Assembly: GCF_003349955.1 (NCBI RefSeq)
Contig: NZ_QLKQ01000021.1
Coordinates: 1 to 64,000, forward strand
Reading direction: 5' to 3'
Source of the DNA: Azospirillum brasilense
GTDB taxonomy: Bacteria; Pseudomonadota; Alphaproteobacteria; Azospirillales; Azospirillaceae
DNA: 64,000 bases
The notes beneath the pieces are model-generated. The model saw only the letters and a program-made list of their open reading frames with translations. It searched no databases and had not been told where the DNA came from. A program made the position numbers and the translations under genes. Below, piece by piece: positions 53,271-62,086 of the stretch (position 1 is the stretch's first letter; each line of letters starts with the position of its first letter).

Positions 53271-54290
53271 CTACTCGACCCCCTCGAACGGGTCGCCCTT
53301 CAGGCTGGCGCTGAAGCCCAGATACTTCCAGGTGGTCAGCATGTGGTCGGGCAGCGGCGCCGTCACGTCGATCATCCGGCTGCCGCCGCGCGGGTGCGGC
53401 AGGATCAGGCGTCGGGCGTGCAGATGCAGCTTCTTCTGAATCTCGGCGCCCGGAAGATGGGCCCCCTGCCCGGCGTACTTGCCGTCGCCGAGGATCGGCG
53501 TGCCGATGGCGTTCATGTGGACGCGGAGCTGGTGGGTGCGCCCCGTGCGCGGCCACATGGCGACGAAGGCCGCCTGCTTGCCCAGGTTTTCCAGCACCGA
53601 GTAGTAGGTGACGGCGCGCTTGCCGTCGTCCTCGTCGCCGGCCACCCGCTCGCCCTGCGGCCCGCCTTCCTTGGCCAGCGCGAGGTCGATCTTGCCCTGG
53701 TAGGGCTTCGGAACGCCGACCGTGGCGGCCCAGTAAATCTTGCGCACGTCGCGGCCGCGGAACTGCTCCGTCAGCTTGGACGCCGCGAAGGTGTTGCGCG
53801 CCAGCAGCAGGACGCCCGAGGTGTCCTTGTCCAGCCGGTGCACCAGCTTGGGCCGCTCCTTCGCGTCGAAGCGCAGGGCGTCCAGCATGGCGTCGAGATG
53901 CTTGGTGGTGTTGGTGCCGCCCTGCACGGCGAGGCCCGCCGGCTTGTTCAGCGCGATGACGTCGCCGTCCTTGAAGAGAACCAGCGCCTGGAGCGCCGCG
54001 ATGTCCTTGTCCGACATGGCCGGCTTCTTCGGCGCGGGGGCCGCGGCGGCACCCTCCGGCTTGGCCCAGTCGGCCAGCGGCGGGATGCGGATGGACTGGC
54101 CGGCGGCGAGCCGGGTCGAGGTCTCCGCCCGCTTGCCGTCCACGCGGATCTGGCCGGTGCGCAGCAGCTTCTGCAGATAGCCGTGCCCCACGTCGGGGAA
54201 ATGGCGCTTGAACCAGCGGTCGAGGCGGACGTCGGCCTCGTCGGACGTCACGGTCCGGGTTTCCACGCTGGGGGACTTGTTCTCACTCAT
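53271..54290 (-). CDS. RluA/RluC-family pseudouridine synthase
   Basis: The 339-residue product starts MSENKSPSVETRTVTSDEAD. The N-terminal S4 domain (about 15-70: R-L-D-R-W-F-K-R-H-F, L-R-T-G-Q-I-R-V-D-G-K-R) precedes the catalytic domain, with the active-site Asp in V-H-R-L-D-K-D-T-S-G and the R-x-H-Q-L-R-V-H motif G-R-T-H-Q-L-R-V-H. An insertion G-D-E-D-D-G-K-R is family-typical. It probably modifies 23S rRNA (RluC-like sites), but exact target is uncertain. ATG 54290 overlaps the crcB stop by one base (TGATG). Confidence 0.93.
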   Translation of the reverse strand: MSENKSPSVETRTVTSDEADVRLDRWFKRHFPDVGHGYLQKLLRTGQIRVDGKRAETSTRLAAGQSIRIPPLADWAKPEGAAAAPAPKKPAMSDKDIAALQALVLFKDGDVIALNKPAGLAVQGGTNTTKHLDAMLDALRFDAKERPKLVHRLDKDTSGVLLLARNTFAASKLTEQFRGRDVRKIYWAATVGVPKPYQGKIDLALAKEGGPQGERVAGDEDDGKRAVTYYSVLENLGKQAAFVAMWPRTGRTHQLRVHMNAIGTPILGDGKYAGQGAHLPGAEIQKKLHLHARRLILPHPRGGSRMIDVTAPLPDHMLTTWKYLGFSASLKGDPFEGVE

Positions 54291-54691
54291 CAAACGGGCA
54301 CCGAAACAAGAGAACGCACGACCGCGAGGCCGGCAAAGAAACCCGCGATGGTCAGCACCATCGAGGCCAGGATGTACCCCGCCGCCGCCGGCAGGGCGTT
54401 CCGCTCCACCAGCAGACCGACGTCGAGCGTGAAGGAGGAAAAGGTCGTGAATCCCCCCAGCACCCCGACCATCAGCAGCGCCCGCAGCTCCGGCGAGGGT
54501 GACCACACCAGCGCGGCCAGCTCCGCCAGAGCGCCCATGGTGAAGCAGCCGAGGGCGTTCACGACCAGCGTTCCGTAAGGGAACTGCGTGCCCAGCCATT
54601 GGCCGACCGCCGTCATCAGCAGATAGCGCGCCATGGACCCGACGGCGCCGCCGACGGCGACCGCGGCGAGCGTGGACGGTGATGCGATCAC
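54290..54691 (-). CDS. crcB: Fluoride ion channel CrcB/Fluc
   Basis: The 133-residue membrane protein dimerises to export fluoride. Four hydrophobic helices are visible. The family motifs are G-G-A-x-G-S-x-A-R-Y (here V-G-G-A-V-G-S-M-A-R-Y, about 13-23), P-Y-G-T-L-V-V-N-A-L-G-C-F and G-F-T-T-F-S-S-F-T near 80-88. The start is GTG 54691 with GGAGG five bases ahead. Its coupling to an rlu gene is frequent in alphaproteobacteria. No fluoride riboswitch was evident upstream. Confidence 0.95.
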   Translation of the reverse strand: MIASPSTLAAVAVGGAVGSMARYLLMTAVGQWLGTQFPYGTLVVNALGCFTMGALAELAALVWSPSPELRALLMVGVLGGFTTFSSFTLDVGLLVERNALPAAAGYILASMVLTIAGFFAGLAVVRSLVSVPV

Positions 54692-54758
54692 GGAACCTCC
54701 GGAGCGGACGGGACGACGGGCATCCCGCGCGGATTAGAGCCAGAAACAGGGCGGTTTG

Positions 54759-55670
54759 TCACGCGCTGGGCGCGGCAAACCCGCCATCCCTGTCGCCCAC
54801 GCCGAAGATCCAGCCCTCCTGCCGCCGCGCCCGCGCGTCCATGGCCGGCGGACTCCACACCGCCTCCCGCTTGGCCAGCCAGCGCAGACCCGCCGCCGAG
54901 ACCAGCGCGTCGGCGTCATGGTCGGTCACCGCCCCGGACAGGCCGGTGGCTGGCGCGCCGAGGACGGCCAGCGCGGCGTCGACCGCCGCCCCATCGCGGA
55001 TCTTGCGCAGCCCGAAGCCGGCGCGGATCAGGAACAGGCGCGGGTAGATCTCGCAGAAGACGGTGCGGCCCGGCCCCGGCGGATCGAAGGGCCAGACCGC
55101 CACCCGGTCCGGCGCCGCCCGCTTCAGGGCGCGCAGCATGCGCATCCCGGCCAGCCCGCCCTTCCCCACCTGCTTGGCGCCGATCAGCTTGTAGGGGCTC
55201 TGCGGGCTGCCATAGCCGTCGGCGCGGCACACCCGCTCGGTCAGGCGGTGCGGGTCGCGGTACCAGTCCGGCTGCGTCCCGGCGCGCCAGAAATCGGCGC
55301 CGTAGTCCGGGTGCGCGGCGAAGCCGCCCCCGGCGAAGTCCGGCGCAGCCCCGGCCACCGCCTCCACCCGATCCCACAGGTCGAAGGCCGTCGCCGCGCC
55401 GGGATCGGGGAAATAGCGCCCGGCCACGTCGAAGGGCAGCGAGAAGGCGCAGTCGATTCCGACCAGCGCCGGCCCGCGCTCCAGCCCGTCGAGCAGCCAG
55501 TCGAACACGGCGCTGCGCGACCACATCCGGTCGGCGGGCGCGACGATCCGCGGCGGACCCTCCGCGCCGCATTCGGCCACCGCCACCCCGGCGTAGCGCT
55601 TGCCCGCGGCGCCCGACCAGTCGATGGCGATGAAGCGCGGGAAGGCCGGAACCGCCTCGTCTGCCGTCAT
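54759..55670 (-). CDS. RNase H-fold protein, DUF429-like
   Basis: The 303-residue product starts MTADEAVPAFPRFIAIDWSG; ATG 55670 has GGGAAGGG upstream. Acidic residues in the expected RNase H-like places are seen: F-I-A-I-D-W-S-G, L-V-G-I-D-C-A-F-S-L-P-F, F-C-E-I-Y-P-R-L-F and D-H-D-A-D-A-L-V-S-A. This matches DUF429-type predicted nucleases. Function is unproven. It stands alone. Confidence 0.75.
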   Translation of the reverse strand: MTADEAVPAFPRFIAIDWSGAAGKRYAGVAVAECGAEGPPRIVAPADRMWSRSAVFDWLLDGLERGPALVGIDCAFSLPFDVAGRYFPDPGAATAFDLWDRVEAVAGAAPDFAGGGFAAHPDYGADFWRAGTQPDWYRDPHRLTERVCRADGYGSPQSPYKLIGAKQVGKGGLAGMRMLRALKRAAPDRVAVWPFDPPGPGRTVFCEIYPRLFLIRAGFGLRKIRDGAAVDAALAVLGAPATGLSGAVTDHDADALVSAAGLRWLAKREAVWSPPAMDARARRQEGWIFGVGDRDGGFAAPSA

Positions 55671-55754
55671 GCGCACCCTTCCCCGGTCATTTCACGAGCC
55701 CCAACGCCGAGCGTCCGGATTTGAACACGCTGGAATTGCATCCGGACCACTCCC

Positions 55755-56231
55755 ATGACCCTTCGCTCAATCCCAGGTCTTCTCACCGCCCTCCTCGCCT
55801 TCACCGCCGCCCCGGCCTGGAGCGGCCCGTGTCTGGACATTCCGAGCGTCCTGCGCTCCGCCGACCCCGCGCTCAACACGGCGCAGGGCGGGCGTCTCAC
55901 GCGGCACATCTTCGGCGCGCCGCCGCCGCCGGACGCCGCGCAGGAGGTCGGCATGCCCCTGTTCGCCGATCTCTGGGCGTGGCGAGCCGCGTGGAACGCG
56001 GTGACCGGTTCTCCGGGCGAGTTCCTGTGCGGCGAAGAGCTTGGCGGCACCCAGTTCGGCAAGACGCTGAGCGTGCAGGTTCCCGCGCTGTGGTGCGGGG
56101 AAACGGATGACATTGGGCGCTGCACCGACGCGGTTCCGTTCACCAGCACCACCGTCACCTACGTGTTCGAACGGACCGGCCCACCGCACGCCCCGGTCTG
56201 GATTCTCGGGGTCGCCTACCCGAAGCCGTGA
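55755..56231 (+). CDS. Secreted hypothetical protein
   Basis: The 158-residue precursor starts MTLRSIPGLLTALLAFTAAP, a signal peptide with probable cleavage after A-W-S. The mature part has three Cys residues (G-P-C-L-D-I, E-F-L-C-G-E-E, L-W-C-G-E, G-R-C-T-D gives four in all), suggesting two disulfides. No family is recognised. It is convergent with rarA, eight bases away. Confidence 0.7.
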   Translation: MTLRSIPGLLTALLAFTAAPAWSGPCLDIPSVLRSADPALNTAQGGRLTRHIFGAPPPPDAAQEVGMPLFADLWAWRAAWNAVTGSPGEFLCGEELGGTQFGKTLSVQVPALWCGETDDIGRCTDAVPFTSTTVTYVFERTGPPHAPVWILGVAYPKP

Positions 56232-56238
56232 AACGCTC

Positions 56239-57576
56239 CTACTCCTCGCCCTCGGCCGCCTTGCGGTCGCGCAGGCGCGCCCAGTAATCCTGGCGCTTCT
56301 TGATCTCGCGCTCGAATCCGCGCTCGACCGGCTGGTAGAAGGCGCGCCGTGCCATGCCCTCCGGGAAGTAGTTCTGGCCGGAGAAGCCGTCCGCCGTGTC
56401 GTGGTCGTACTCGTAGCCCTTGCCGTAGCCGATCTGCTTCATCAGCTTGGTCGGAGCGTTCAGGATGTGCTTGGGCGGCATCAGGCTGCCGGTTTCCTTG
56501 GCGGCGCGCACCGCGCTCTTGTAGGCGGTGTAGCCGGCGTTCGACTTCGGCGCCGTCCCCAGATAAATCACCAGCTGGGCGATGGCCAGTTCGCCCTCCG
56601 GGCTGCCCAGCCGCTCGTAGGCCTCCCAGGCGGCGGTGGCCTGGGCCAGCGCGTTGGGGTCGGCCAAGCCGATGTCCTCCACCGCGAAGCGGGTCAGCCG
56701 GCGGGCGATGTAGCGCGGGTCCTCGCCACCCTCCAGCATGCGGGCGTACCAGTAGAGCGCCGCGTCGGTGTCCGACCCGCGCAGCGACTTGTGCAGCGCG
56801 CTGATGAGGTTGTAGTGCCCCTCCTGCGCCTTGTCGTAGAGCGGGGCGCGGCGCTGGATGGCGGTGGCGAGCGCGTTGTTGTCGAGAATTGCCCCGTCCT
56901 CCGGCACCGGCAGGGCGAACAGCTCCTCGCAGAGGTTCAGGCAGAAGCGTCCGTCGCCGTCGGCCATCGCCTTCAGCGCGGACCGCGCGTCCGACGTCAG
57001 CGGCAGCGGGCGGCCCATCTCCGCCTCGGCCCGCGACAGCAGCTTCTCCAGCGCCGCGTCGTCGAGCCGGTTCAGCACGAAGACCTGGGCGCGCGACAGA
57101 AGCGCCGCGTTCAGCTCGAAGGACGGGTTCTCGGTGGTGGCGCCGACCAGCGTGACGGTGCCGTCCTCCACATAGGGCAGGAAGCCGTCCTGCTGGGAAC
57201 GGTTGAAGCGGTGGATCTCGTCGATGAACAGCAGCGTGCCCTGCCCGGCCGCGCGCCGCGCCCGGGCGGCGTCGAACACCCGGCGCAGGTCGGCGACGCC
57301 GGAGAACACCGCCGACAGCGGCTCGAAATGCAGATCGGTGGACAGGGCCAGCAGCCGCGCGATGGTCGTCTTGCCGCAGCCGGGCGGCCCCCACAGGATC
57401 ATGGAGGCCAGCCGGCGCGCGGCGACCATGCGGCCCAGCGGGCCGTCGGGCTTCAGCAGATGCTCCTGCCCGACCACCTCGCCCAGGCTGCGCGGGCGCA
57501 GCCGGTCGGCCAGCGGGCGGGGGGCGCCCGCCTCGAACAGGCCGCCGGTGGCTCCGGAGTCGCCGCGCTTGCTCAT
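56239..57576 (-). CDS. rarA: Replication-associated recombination protein A
   Basis: The AAA+ clamp-loader-like ATPase (MgsA) acts at stalled replication forks. The 445-residue product starts MSKRGDSGATGGLFEAGAPR. The entry P-L-A-D-R-L-R-P-R-S-L-G-E-V-V-G-Q-E is followed by Walker A W-G-P-P-G-C-G-K-T-T, Walker B L-L-F-I-D-E-I-H-R-F-N and sensor 1 V-G-A-T-T-E-N-P-S-F. The C-terminal tetramerisation segment has G-Y-E-Y-D-H-D and Y-F-P-E. ATG 57576 is the family-consistent start. Confidence 0.97.
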   Translation of the reverse strand: MSKRGDSGATGGLFEAGAPRPLADRLRPRSLGEVVGQEHLLKPDGPLGRMVAARRLASMILWGPPGCGKTTIARLLALSTDLHFEPLSAVFSGVADLRRVFDAARARRAAGQGTLLFIDEIHRFNRSQQDGFLPYVEDGTVTLVGATTENPSFELNAALLSRAQVFVLNRLDDAALEKLLSRAEAEMGRPLPLTSDARSALKAMADGDGRFCLNLCEELFALPVPEDGAILDNNALATAIQRRAPLYDKAQEGHYNLISALHKSLRGSDTDAALYWYARMLEGGEDPRYIARRLTRFAVEDIGLADPNALAQATAAWEAYERLGSPEGELAIAQLVIYLGTAPKSNAGYTAYKSAVRAAKETGSLMPPKHILNAPTKLMKQIGYGKGYEYDHDTADGFSGQNYFPEGMARRAFYQPVERGFEREIKKRQDYWARLRDRKAAEGEE

Positions 57577-57604
57577 CGCCGATCCACCGATCGCACCGGA
57601 CCGG

Positions 57605-58009
57605 TCACTGGTTGGTGGGCGCGCCGCAGCGCTGGTAGCACATGCGCAGCGAATGCTGGCAGTTGTCGGTCGGCGAGAAGATGCCGCCGCGGTCCGGACG
57701 GTCGAGCCCGCTCTGCGCGCGCGCGGCCACCGAGTCCATGCAGGAGTTGTTGCTGCGCTCGCACTGCGCGCGGCAGGAATCGTCGCTGCCGACGCCGCCG
57801 TCGAGGCGGAGCGAGGGATCCTCGACCCCGCGGGCCGGGCGCGAGGCCGCCGGCGCCCCGGTGGGAGCGGTGGCGGGAGCGGAGGTGGAGGCCGCCGGAG
57901 CACCGCCCACGGCGGCGCCGGATGAACGCCCCGGCGCGTCCGCGCAGGCGGCGAGCGCAACCAGGGCGAGGGCCAGCACCGGCCCCAGAATGAGTTTCGG
58001 ACGGAACAT
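57605..58009 (-). CDS. Small Cys-rich lipoprotein
   Basis: The 134-residue product starts MFRPKLILGPVLALALVALA and has a lipobox L-A-A-C with Cys22. A Pro/Ala-rich linker follows, then a Cys-rich domain with pairs C-R-A-Q-C-E and C-M-D-S-V, C-Q-H-S-L-R-M-C-Y-Q-R-C, probably disulfide-bonded. ATG 58027 is an alternative start. No family is recognised. Confidence 0.75.
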   Translation of the reverse strand: MFRPKLILGPVLALALVALAACADAPGRSSGAAVGGAPAASTSAPATAPTGAPAASRPARGVEDPSLRLDGGVGSDDSCRAQCERSNNSCMDSVAARAQSGLDRPDRGGIFSPTDNCQHSLRMCYQRCGAPTNQ

Positions 58010-58125
58010 CGCGGCTTTGACTCCCATTGTTCTTGCGTGACCCCGGACGTTGGCGGATGGTCCCCCGCATTGGACCATGCCGCGGGCTCGGCGCCCACTA
58101 TGCCGGGAACGCAAGCGATAAGGGA

Positions 58126-58398
58126 ATGCCTCAAATGAGTCCCAACAAATCCGGCCCGTCGCCGCGCCGCCGGACTTCGACCACCGTCTTCGTGGCGTTG
58201 CTGATCGGCGGCCTGCTGCTGCTCGTCGTGCGCATGCTCGCCATGCCCACCGTCAGCGCCGGCGAGGTCGTGCTGCCCCTGCTGGCCGGCATCGGCATGG
58301 CGCTGGCCATCGGCGTGATGGTCATGCGCGACCGCCGCGAGCGCAACGCCCTGCCCCCGTCGGAGCGCAACCGCCAGGACCGCGGGATGCCGGACTGA
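58126..58398 (+). CDS. Small two-helix membrane protein
   Basis: The 90-residue product starts MPQMSPNKSGPSPRRRTSTT (ATG 58126; 58135 is possible). A basic N-terminus is followed by two hydrophobic segments at about 22-37 and 47-63, then a charged C-terminus R-D-R-R-E-R-N. Function is unknown. AAGGGA lies just ahead of the start. Confidence 0.65.
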   Translation: MPQMSPNKSGPSPRRRTSTTVFVALLIGGLLLLVVRMLAMPTVSAGEVVLPLLAGIGMALAIGVMVMRDRRERNALPPSERNRQDRGMPD

Positions 58399-58447
58399 TT
58401 TTCGCCTGATGAATGCGGGTGACGCGCGGGGCCAAGCCCCGCGCCGC

Positions 58448-59026
58448 TCACACGAACTTGAAGCTGAGCAATCCGCCGATGATGATGACCAGCAGAACGG
58501 TCGTCACAAGCATCAGCCGCTTCTCGATGATGTCGCGCACCTGCGGCCCGTAAAAATGCAGCAGGATCGCGATCATATAGAATCGCGAGAAGCGCGCGAC
58601 GATCGAGCACAGGATGAACACCGTCAGGTCGAGGTGCGCGAATCCCGCGGTGATCGTCAGCAATTTGTAGGGAATGGGCGTGATGCCCTTGAGAATCAGG
58701 AACCAGGGGCCGAATTCGGCGAACATGTCCTGGAAGCGCTGGAACGATTCCTGCGCGTTGTAGAGGTCGATGATCAGCCGTCCGATGCTCTCGAACAGGT
58801 AGAACCCGACCGCGTAGCCGAACATCCCGCCGATCAGCGAGGCCAGCGCGCAAATGTTGGTGTAGCGCCAGAGCTTCTTGGGCTCCGCCAGACACATCGG
58901 CACCAGCATGATGTCGGGCGGCAAAGGGAAGAAGGAGCTTTCCGCGAAGGAGACGGCGGACATCCACCAGACGGCGTCCTTGCGGGCGGAGAGCTTGAGA
59001 ATCCGGTTGTAGAGAGGTTTCAGCAT
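58448..59026 (-). CDS. YqaA/DedA-family inner membrane protein
   Basis: The 192-residue product starts MLKPLYNRILKLSARKDAVW. The SNARE-associated/DedA core is visible: A-E-S-S-F-F-P-L-P-P-D-I-M-L-V-P, G-Y-A-V-G-F, L-K-G-I-T-P-I-P-Y-K and A-R-F-S-R-F-Y. About four to five hydrophobic segments are present. DedA proteins are linked to membrane homeostasis and proton-dependent lipid carrier recycling; the YqaA group is less well characterised. The upstream longer frame has no good start. Confidence 0.92.
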   Translation of the reverse strand: MLKPLYNRILKLSARKDAVWWMSAVSFAESSFFPLPPDIMLVPMCLAEPKKLWRYTNICALASLIGGMFGYAVGFYLFESIGRLIIDLYNAQESFQRFQDMFAEFGPWFLILKGITPIPYKLLTITAGFAHLDLTVFILCSIVARFSRFYMIAILLHFYGPQVRDIIEKRLMLVTTVLLVIIIGGLLSFKFV

Positions 59027-59187
59027 ACCGCGCGCGCGGCGCCCTCCCGAAATGACGGAACCCGAAAACCGGAAACCCTCCCTCCGGGGATGAACCCGAA
59101 GGGAGGGCCGGTCGGTCACCTATATCGTCGTCCGCGTCCCGGTGGGCAACGGCGGCGACAAGATTTCACGAACGCTCAACCGTGGGC

Positions 59188-59610
59188 TCAGCCCTCGGCC
59201 TCGACCTCGTCCTTGATCTCCACCGGGCCCGAATCCTGGCCCTTGGCGGCGACATCGCGGTCGACCAGCTCGATCACGCCCATGGCGGCGGCATCGCCGT
59301 AGCGGAAGCCGGCCTTCAGGACGCGGCTGTAGCCACCCTGGCGGTCCTTGTAGCGGTCGGCCAGAACGGTGAACAGCTTGGTCACCATCGCGTCGTCGCG
59401 CAGCTGCGCGAAGGCGAGACGGCGGTTGGCGAGGCCACCCTTCTTGCCGAGCGTGATCAGACGCTCGACGATCGGGCGCAGATCCTTGGCCTTCGGCAGG
59501 GTCGTCTTGATCTGCTCGTGCTTGATCAGCGCATTCGCCATGTTCGAGAACATGGCCTTGCGGTGGCTGGTGGTCTTGCTGAACTTACGTCCGGAAACGC
59601 CGTGACGCAT
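59188..59610 (-). CDS. rplQ: 50S ribosomal protein L17
   Basis: The 140-residue large subunit protein starts [20 protein letters not shown], followed by [18 protein letters not shown], and the V-E-R-L-I-T-L-G-K family motif. The tail after residue 120 is acidic and longer than in E. coli, as common in alphaproteobacteria. It is the last gene of the alpha operon, downstream of rpoA with REP-like repeats between. Confidence 0.98.
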   Translation of the reverse strand: MRHGVSGRKFSKTTSHRKAMFSNMANALIKHEQIKTTLPKAKDLRPIVERLITLGKKGGLANRRLAFAQLRDDAMVTKLFTVLADRYKDRQGGYSRVLKAGFRYGDAAAMGVIELVDRDVAAKGQDSGPVEIKDEVEAEG

Positions 59611-59728
59611 GACGGTCCTCCTTCATGGCGTGGCCCCCCTCGGGGAGCCGGTGGTGAACCCGACCGCCCAGTCGTTAGAGCTGGTACGGCGCGGGGCGGG
59701 CCGGTTGGTGGCCCTGGGAAACATGCTG

Positions 59729-59813
59729 CCCCCTCCCCGGCCCTCCCCCGCTCTCGCGGGAGAGGGAGCTTGTCCCCTCCCTCGCCGAAGGCGGGGGAGG
59801 GTCAGGGAGGGGG
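59729..59813. repeat. REP-like long inverted repeat between rpoA and rplQ
   Basis: Outer arms of 23 bases (59729-59751 and 59791-59813) are complementary at all but a few positions. Two smaller hairpins lie inside, including CTCTC/GAGAG around 59752-59765. The elements resemble the GC-rich palindromes in the importer operon in composition. They fill most of the 221-base spacer within a ribosomal operon. Confidence 0.8.
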
Positions 59814-59831
59814 CAATGAAACCTGCGAGAC

Positions 59832-60851
59832 TTAGTACGGCTCTTCCAGACGCTTGGCCAGCTCTTCGATGTTCTCGGGCGGCCAGTTCGGGATTTCCAT
59901 ACCGAGGTGCAGACCCATCTGGGCCAGCACTTCCTTAATCTCGTTCAGCGACTTGCGGCCGAAGTTCGGGGTGCGGAGCATCTCCGCCTCCGTCTTCTGC
60001 ACCAGATCGCCGATGTAGACGATGTTGTCGTTCTTGAGGCAGTTGGCCGAACGGACCGACAGTTCCAGCTCGTCCACCTTGCGGAGCAGGTTCTTGTTGA
60101 ACGGAACCTCCTCGTGCTTCTCCTCGGCGACCGCGTGGGTCGGCTCCTCGAAGTTGATGAACAGCTGCAGCTGGTCCTGGAGGATGCGGGCGGCCAGAGC
60201 CACCGCGTCGTCCGGCTTCACGGCGCCGTTGGTCTCGACGACCATCGACAGGCGGTCATAGTCGGTGACCTGCCCGACGCGGGCGTTGTCGACCTTGTAG
60301 GAAATCTTGCGGACCGGCGAGAACAGCGCGTCGACCGGGATCAGGCCGATCGGGGCGTCCTCCGGACGGTTCTGGCTGGCCGGGACGTAGCCCTTGCCGG
60401 TCTCGACCGTCAGTTCCATGTTCAGGCGGGCGCCGTTGTCCAGCGTGCAGATCACGAGGTCCGGGTCCATCACCTGGATGTCCGCGCCGGTCTCGATCAT
60501 GCCGGCCTTCACCTCGCCGGGGCCTTCGGCGCGCAGGCGCATGCGCTTCGGGCCGTCGCCGCCCATGCGCAGACCCATCGACTTGATGTTGAGGACGATG
60601 TCGGTCACGTCCTCGCGCACGCCGGGGATCGACGAGAACTCGTGCAGCACGCCGTCGATGTGGATCGCCGTGACGGCCGCACCCTGCAGCGAGGAGAGCA
60701 GCACGCGGCGCAGCGCGTTGCCGAGCGTCAGACCGAAGCCACGCTCCAGCGGCTCGGCCACGACGGTCGCCGTGCGGTCGGCGTCGTCACCGGGCTGGAT
60801 GTCCAGCTTGTTCGGCTTGATCAGTTCCTGCCAGTTCTTCTGAAGAGCCAC
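59832..60851 (-). CDS. rpoA: DNA-directed RNA polymerase alpha subunit
   Basis: The 339-residue product begins at GTG 60851 with GAGG upstream. N-terminal dimerisation domain: [22 protein letters not shown] near 30-52. The C-terminal domain, which contacts UP elements and activators, has [13 protein letters not shown] and G-R-K-S-L-N-E-I-K. Length and order are standard. Confidence 0.99.
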   Translation of the reverse strand: MALQKNWQELIKPNKLDIQPGDDADRTATVVAEPLERGFGLTLGNALRRVLLSSLQGAAVTAIHIDGVLHEFSSIPGVREDVTDIVLNIKSMGLRMGGDGPKRMRLRAEGPGEVKAGMIETGADIQVMDPDLVICTLDNGARLNMELTVETGKGYVPASQNRPEDAPIGLIPVDALFSPVRKISYKVDNARVGQVTDYDRLSMVVETNGAVKPDDAVALAARILQDQLQLFINFEEPTHAVAEEKHEEVPFNKNLLRKVDELELSVRSANCLKNDNIVYIGDLVQKTEAEMLRTPNFGRKSLNEIKEVLAQMGLHLGMEIPNWPPENIEELAKRLEEPY

Positions 60852-60885
60852 GGTATTACCTCATGCCATCGGGGTGGACACACGA

Positions 60886-60962
60886 CCGCGGGGACCGGCC
60901 GTTCCCATCCGAAGGCGCCGCGATGGCTGCGGCGCCTGTCCCGGAACGGCGGGTCCCCGCGG
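60886..60962. other. Nested long inverted repeat in the rpsK-rpoA spacer
   Basis: Outer arms of 20 bases (60886-60905 and 60943-60962) are complementary at 19 positions. Inside them a second perfect nine-base-pair stem, AGGCGCCGC/GCGGCGCCT (60913-60921 with 60929-60937), has a seven-base loop. The structure occupies most of the 131-base gap between two co-directional ribosomal-operon genes. It is not followed by a U tract on the minus strand. Confidence 0.85.
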
Positions 60963-60982
60963 GTGCGGAGTAGCGGTGCTTC

Positions 60983-61381
60983 TTAGACGCGACGCTTCTT
61001 CGGCGGACGGACGCCGTTGTGCGGAATCGGCGTGACGTCGCGGATCGAGGTGATCTGGAAGCCGATCGACTGCAGGGCGCGCAGCGCCGACTCACGCCCC
61101 GAACCCGGACCCTTCACCTCGACCTCGAGGGTCTTCATGCCGTGCTCCTGGGCCTTGCGGCCCGCGTCCTCGGCGGCGACCTGGGCGGCGTAGGGGGTCG
61201 ACTTGCGCGAACCCTTGAAGCCCATCGTGCCCGACGACGACCAGGCAATGGTGTTGCCCTGCGCGTCGGTGATGGTGATCATCGTGTTGTTGAAGGAGGC
61301 GTTCACGTGGGCGACGCCGGCGGTGATGTTCTTGCGCTCGCGACGACGAAGACGCTGCGAAGCGGCTGAGGGCTTGGCCAT
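60983..61381 (-). CDS. rpsK: 30S ribosomal protein S11
   Basis: The 132-residue protein of the 30S platform has the family core [37 protein letters not shown] and the C-terminus [15 protein letters not shown]. It lies 15 bases downstream of rpsM. Confidence 0.99.
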   Translation of the reverse strand: MAKPSAASQRLRRRERKNITAGVAHVNASFNNTMITITDAQGNTIAWSSSGTMGFKGSRKSTPYAAQVAAEDAGRKAQEHGMKTLEVEVKGPGSGRESALRALQSIGFQITSIRDVTPIPHNGVRPPKKRRV

Positions 61382-61396
61382 GGTCCGTGCGTCCTC

Positions 61397-61765
61397 TTAC
61401 TTCTTCTTGCCGGCGATCGGCTTGGCCGGACCCTTGCGGGTGCGGGCGTTCGTGTGGGTGCGCTGGCCGCGGACCGGCAGGCCCTTGCGGTGACGCAGGC
61501 CACGGTAGCAGGCCATGTCCATCAGACGCTTGATGTTCATGGCGACCGAACGGCGCAGGTCGCCTTCGACGCGGTAGTCGGCGTCGATGGTCTCGCGGAT
61601 CTTGAGGATCTCGTCGTCCGTGAGCTGGTTCACACGGCGCTCCGCCGGGATCTCCAGCTTCGTGCAGATTTCCTTGGCCTTGAAGGGGCCGATGCCATGA
61701 ATGTAGGTCAACGCAATCTCCACGCGCTTCTGCGCGGGGATGTTGACGCCAGCGATACGCGCCAC
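61397..61765 (-). CDS. rpsM: 30S ribosomal protein S13
   Basis: The 122-residue head protein starts at GTG 61765 (product (M)[19 protein letters not shown]) with GAGGAGAG just ahead; longer in-frame extensions are not family-like. The conserved segments are Y-I-H-G-I-G, R-E-T-I-D, and the C-terminal [14 protein letters not shown]. It is the first gene of the leftward rpsM-rpsK-rpoA-rplQ cluster. Confidence 0.98.
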   Translation of the reverse strand: MARIAGVNIPAQKRVEIALTYIHGIGPFKAKEICTKLEIPAERRVNQLTDDEILKIRETIDADYRVEGDLRRSVAMNIKRLMDMACYRGLRHRKGLPVRGQRTHTNARTRKGPAKPIAGKKK

Positions 61766-62086
61766 GCCTGCTCTCCTCGATATCTCAACGGCAGCCCTCA
61801 TGGGCCGCCTACACACCGATTGATCCCCGATCCGGACGCCAAGGCCCGAAGGCCAAGAAGCAAAACACGGATGCGGGACGCACAATGTCTCCCGCCGGGC
61901 CGGTTGGGCCGCGGGAGGGTGCGACTATAGAAAAAGCCGGAAATCTGTCAAGGCCGTTCTGCGGCGTTACCGTGCTTTTCCCGGTGTCCGGCCATTGTGG
62001 GGAGGATGGCCGTGGTTGACAAGCCGGGTGGCAACTCCTGAGATGAGCGGTCCCGCCCCGAACGGCACATATCAGAAGGCAGACCC
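61766..62086. other. Divergent regulatory region between rpsM and pyruvate kinase
   Basis: These 321 bases hold no credible gene. A well-formed sigma-70 type promoter faces rpsM, leaving a leader of about 150 bases, long enough for autoregulatory structure. The pyruvate kinase promoter must lie in the right half (about 61960-62060), where no clear consensus is seen. Confidence 0.7.
61924..61951 (-). promoter_or_regulatory. Sigma-70 type promoter of the alpha ribosomal operon
   Basis: On the minus strand TTGACA (61946-61951) and TATAGT (61924-61929) are separated by 16 bases. The -35 is a perfect match and the -10 matches five of six. It lies about 160 bases upstream of the rpsM start. Confidence 0.8.

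Noticed and set aside
54692..54758. Fluoride riboswitch ahead of crcB
   Set aside because: No fluoride aptamer signature could be recognised in the short upstream gap.
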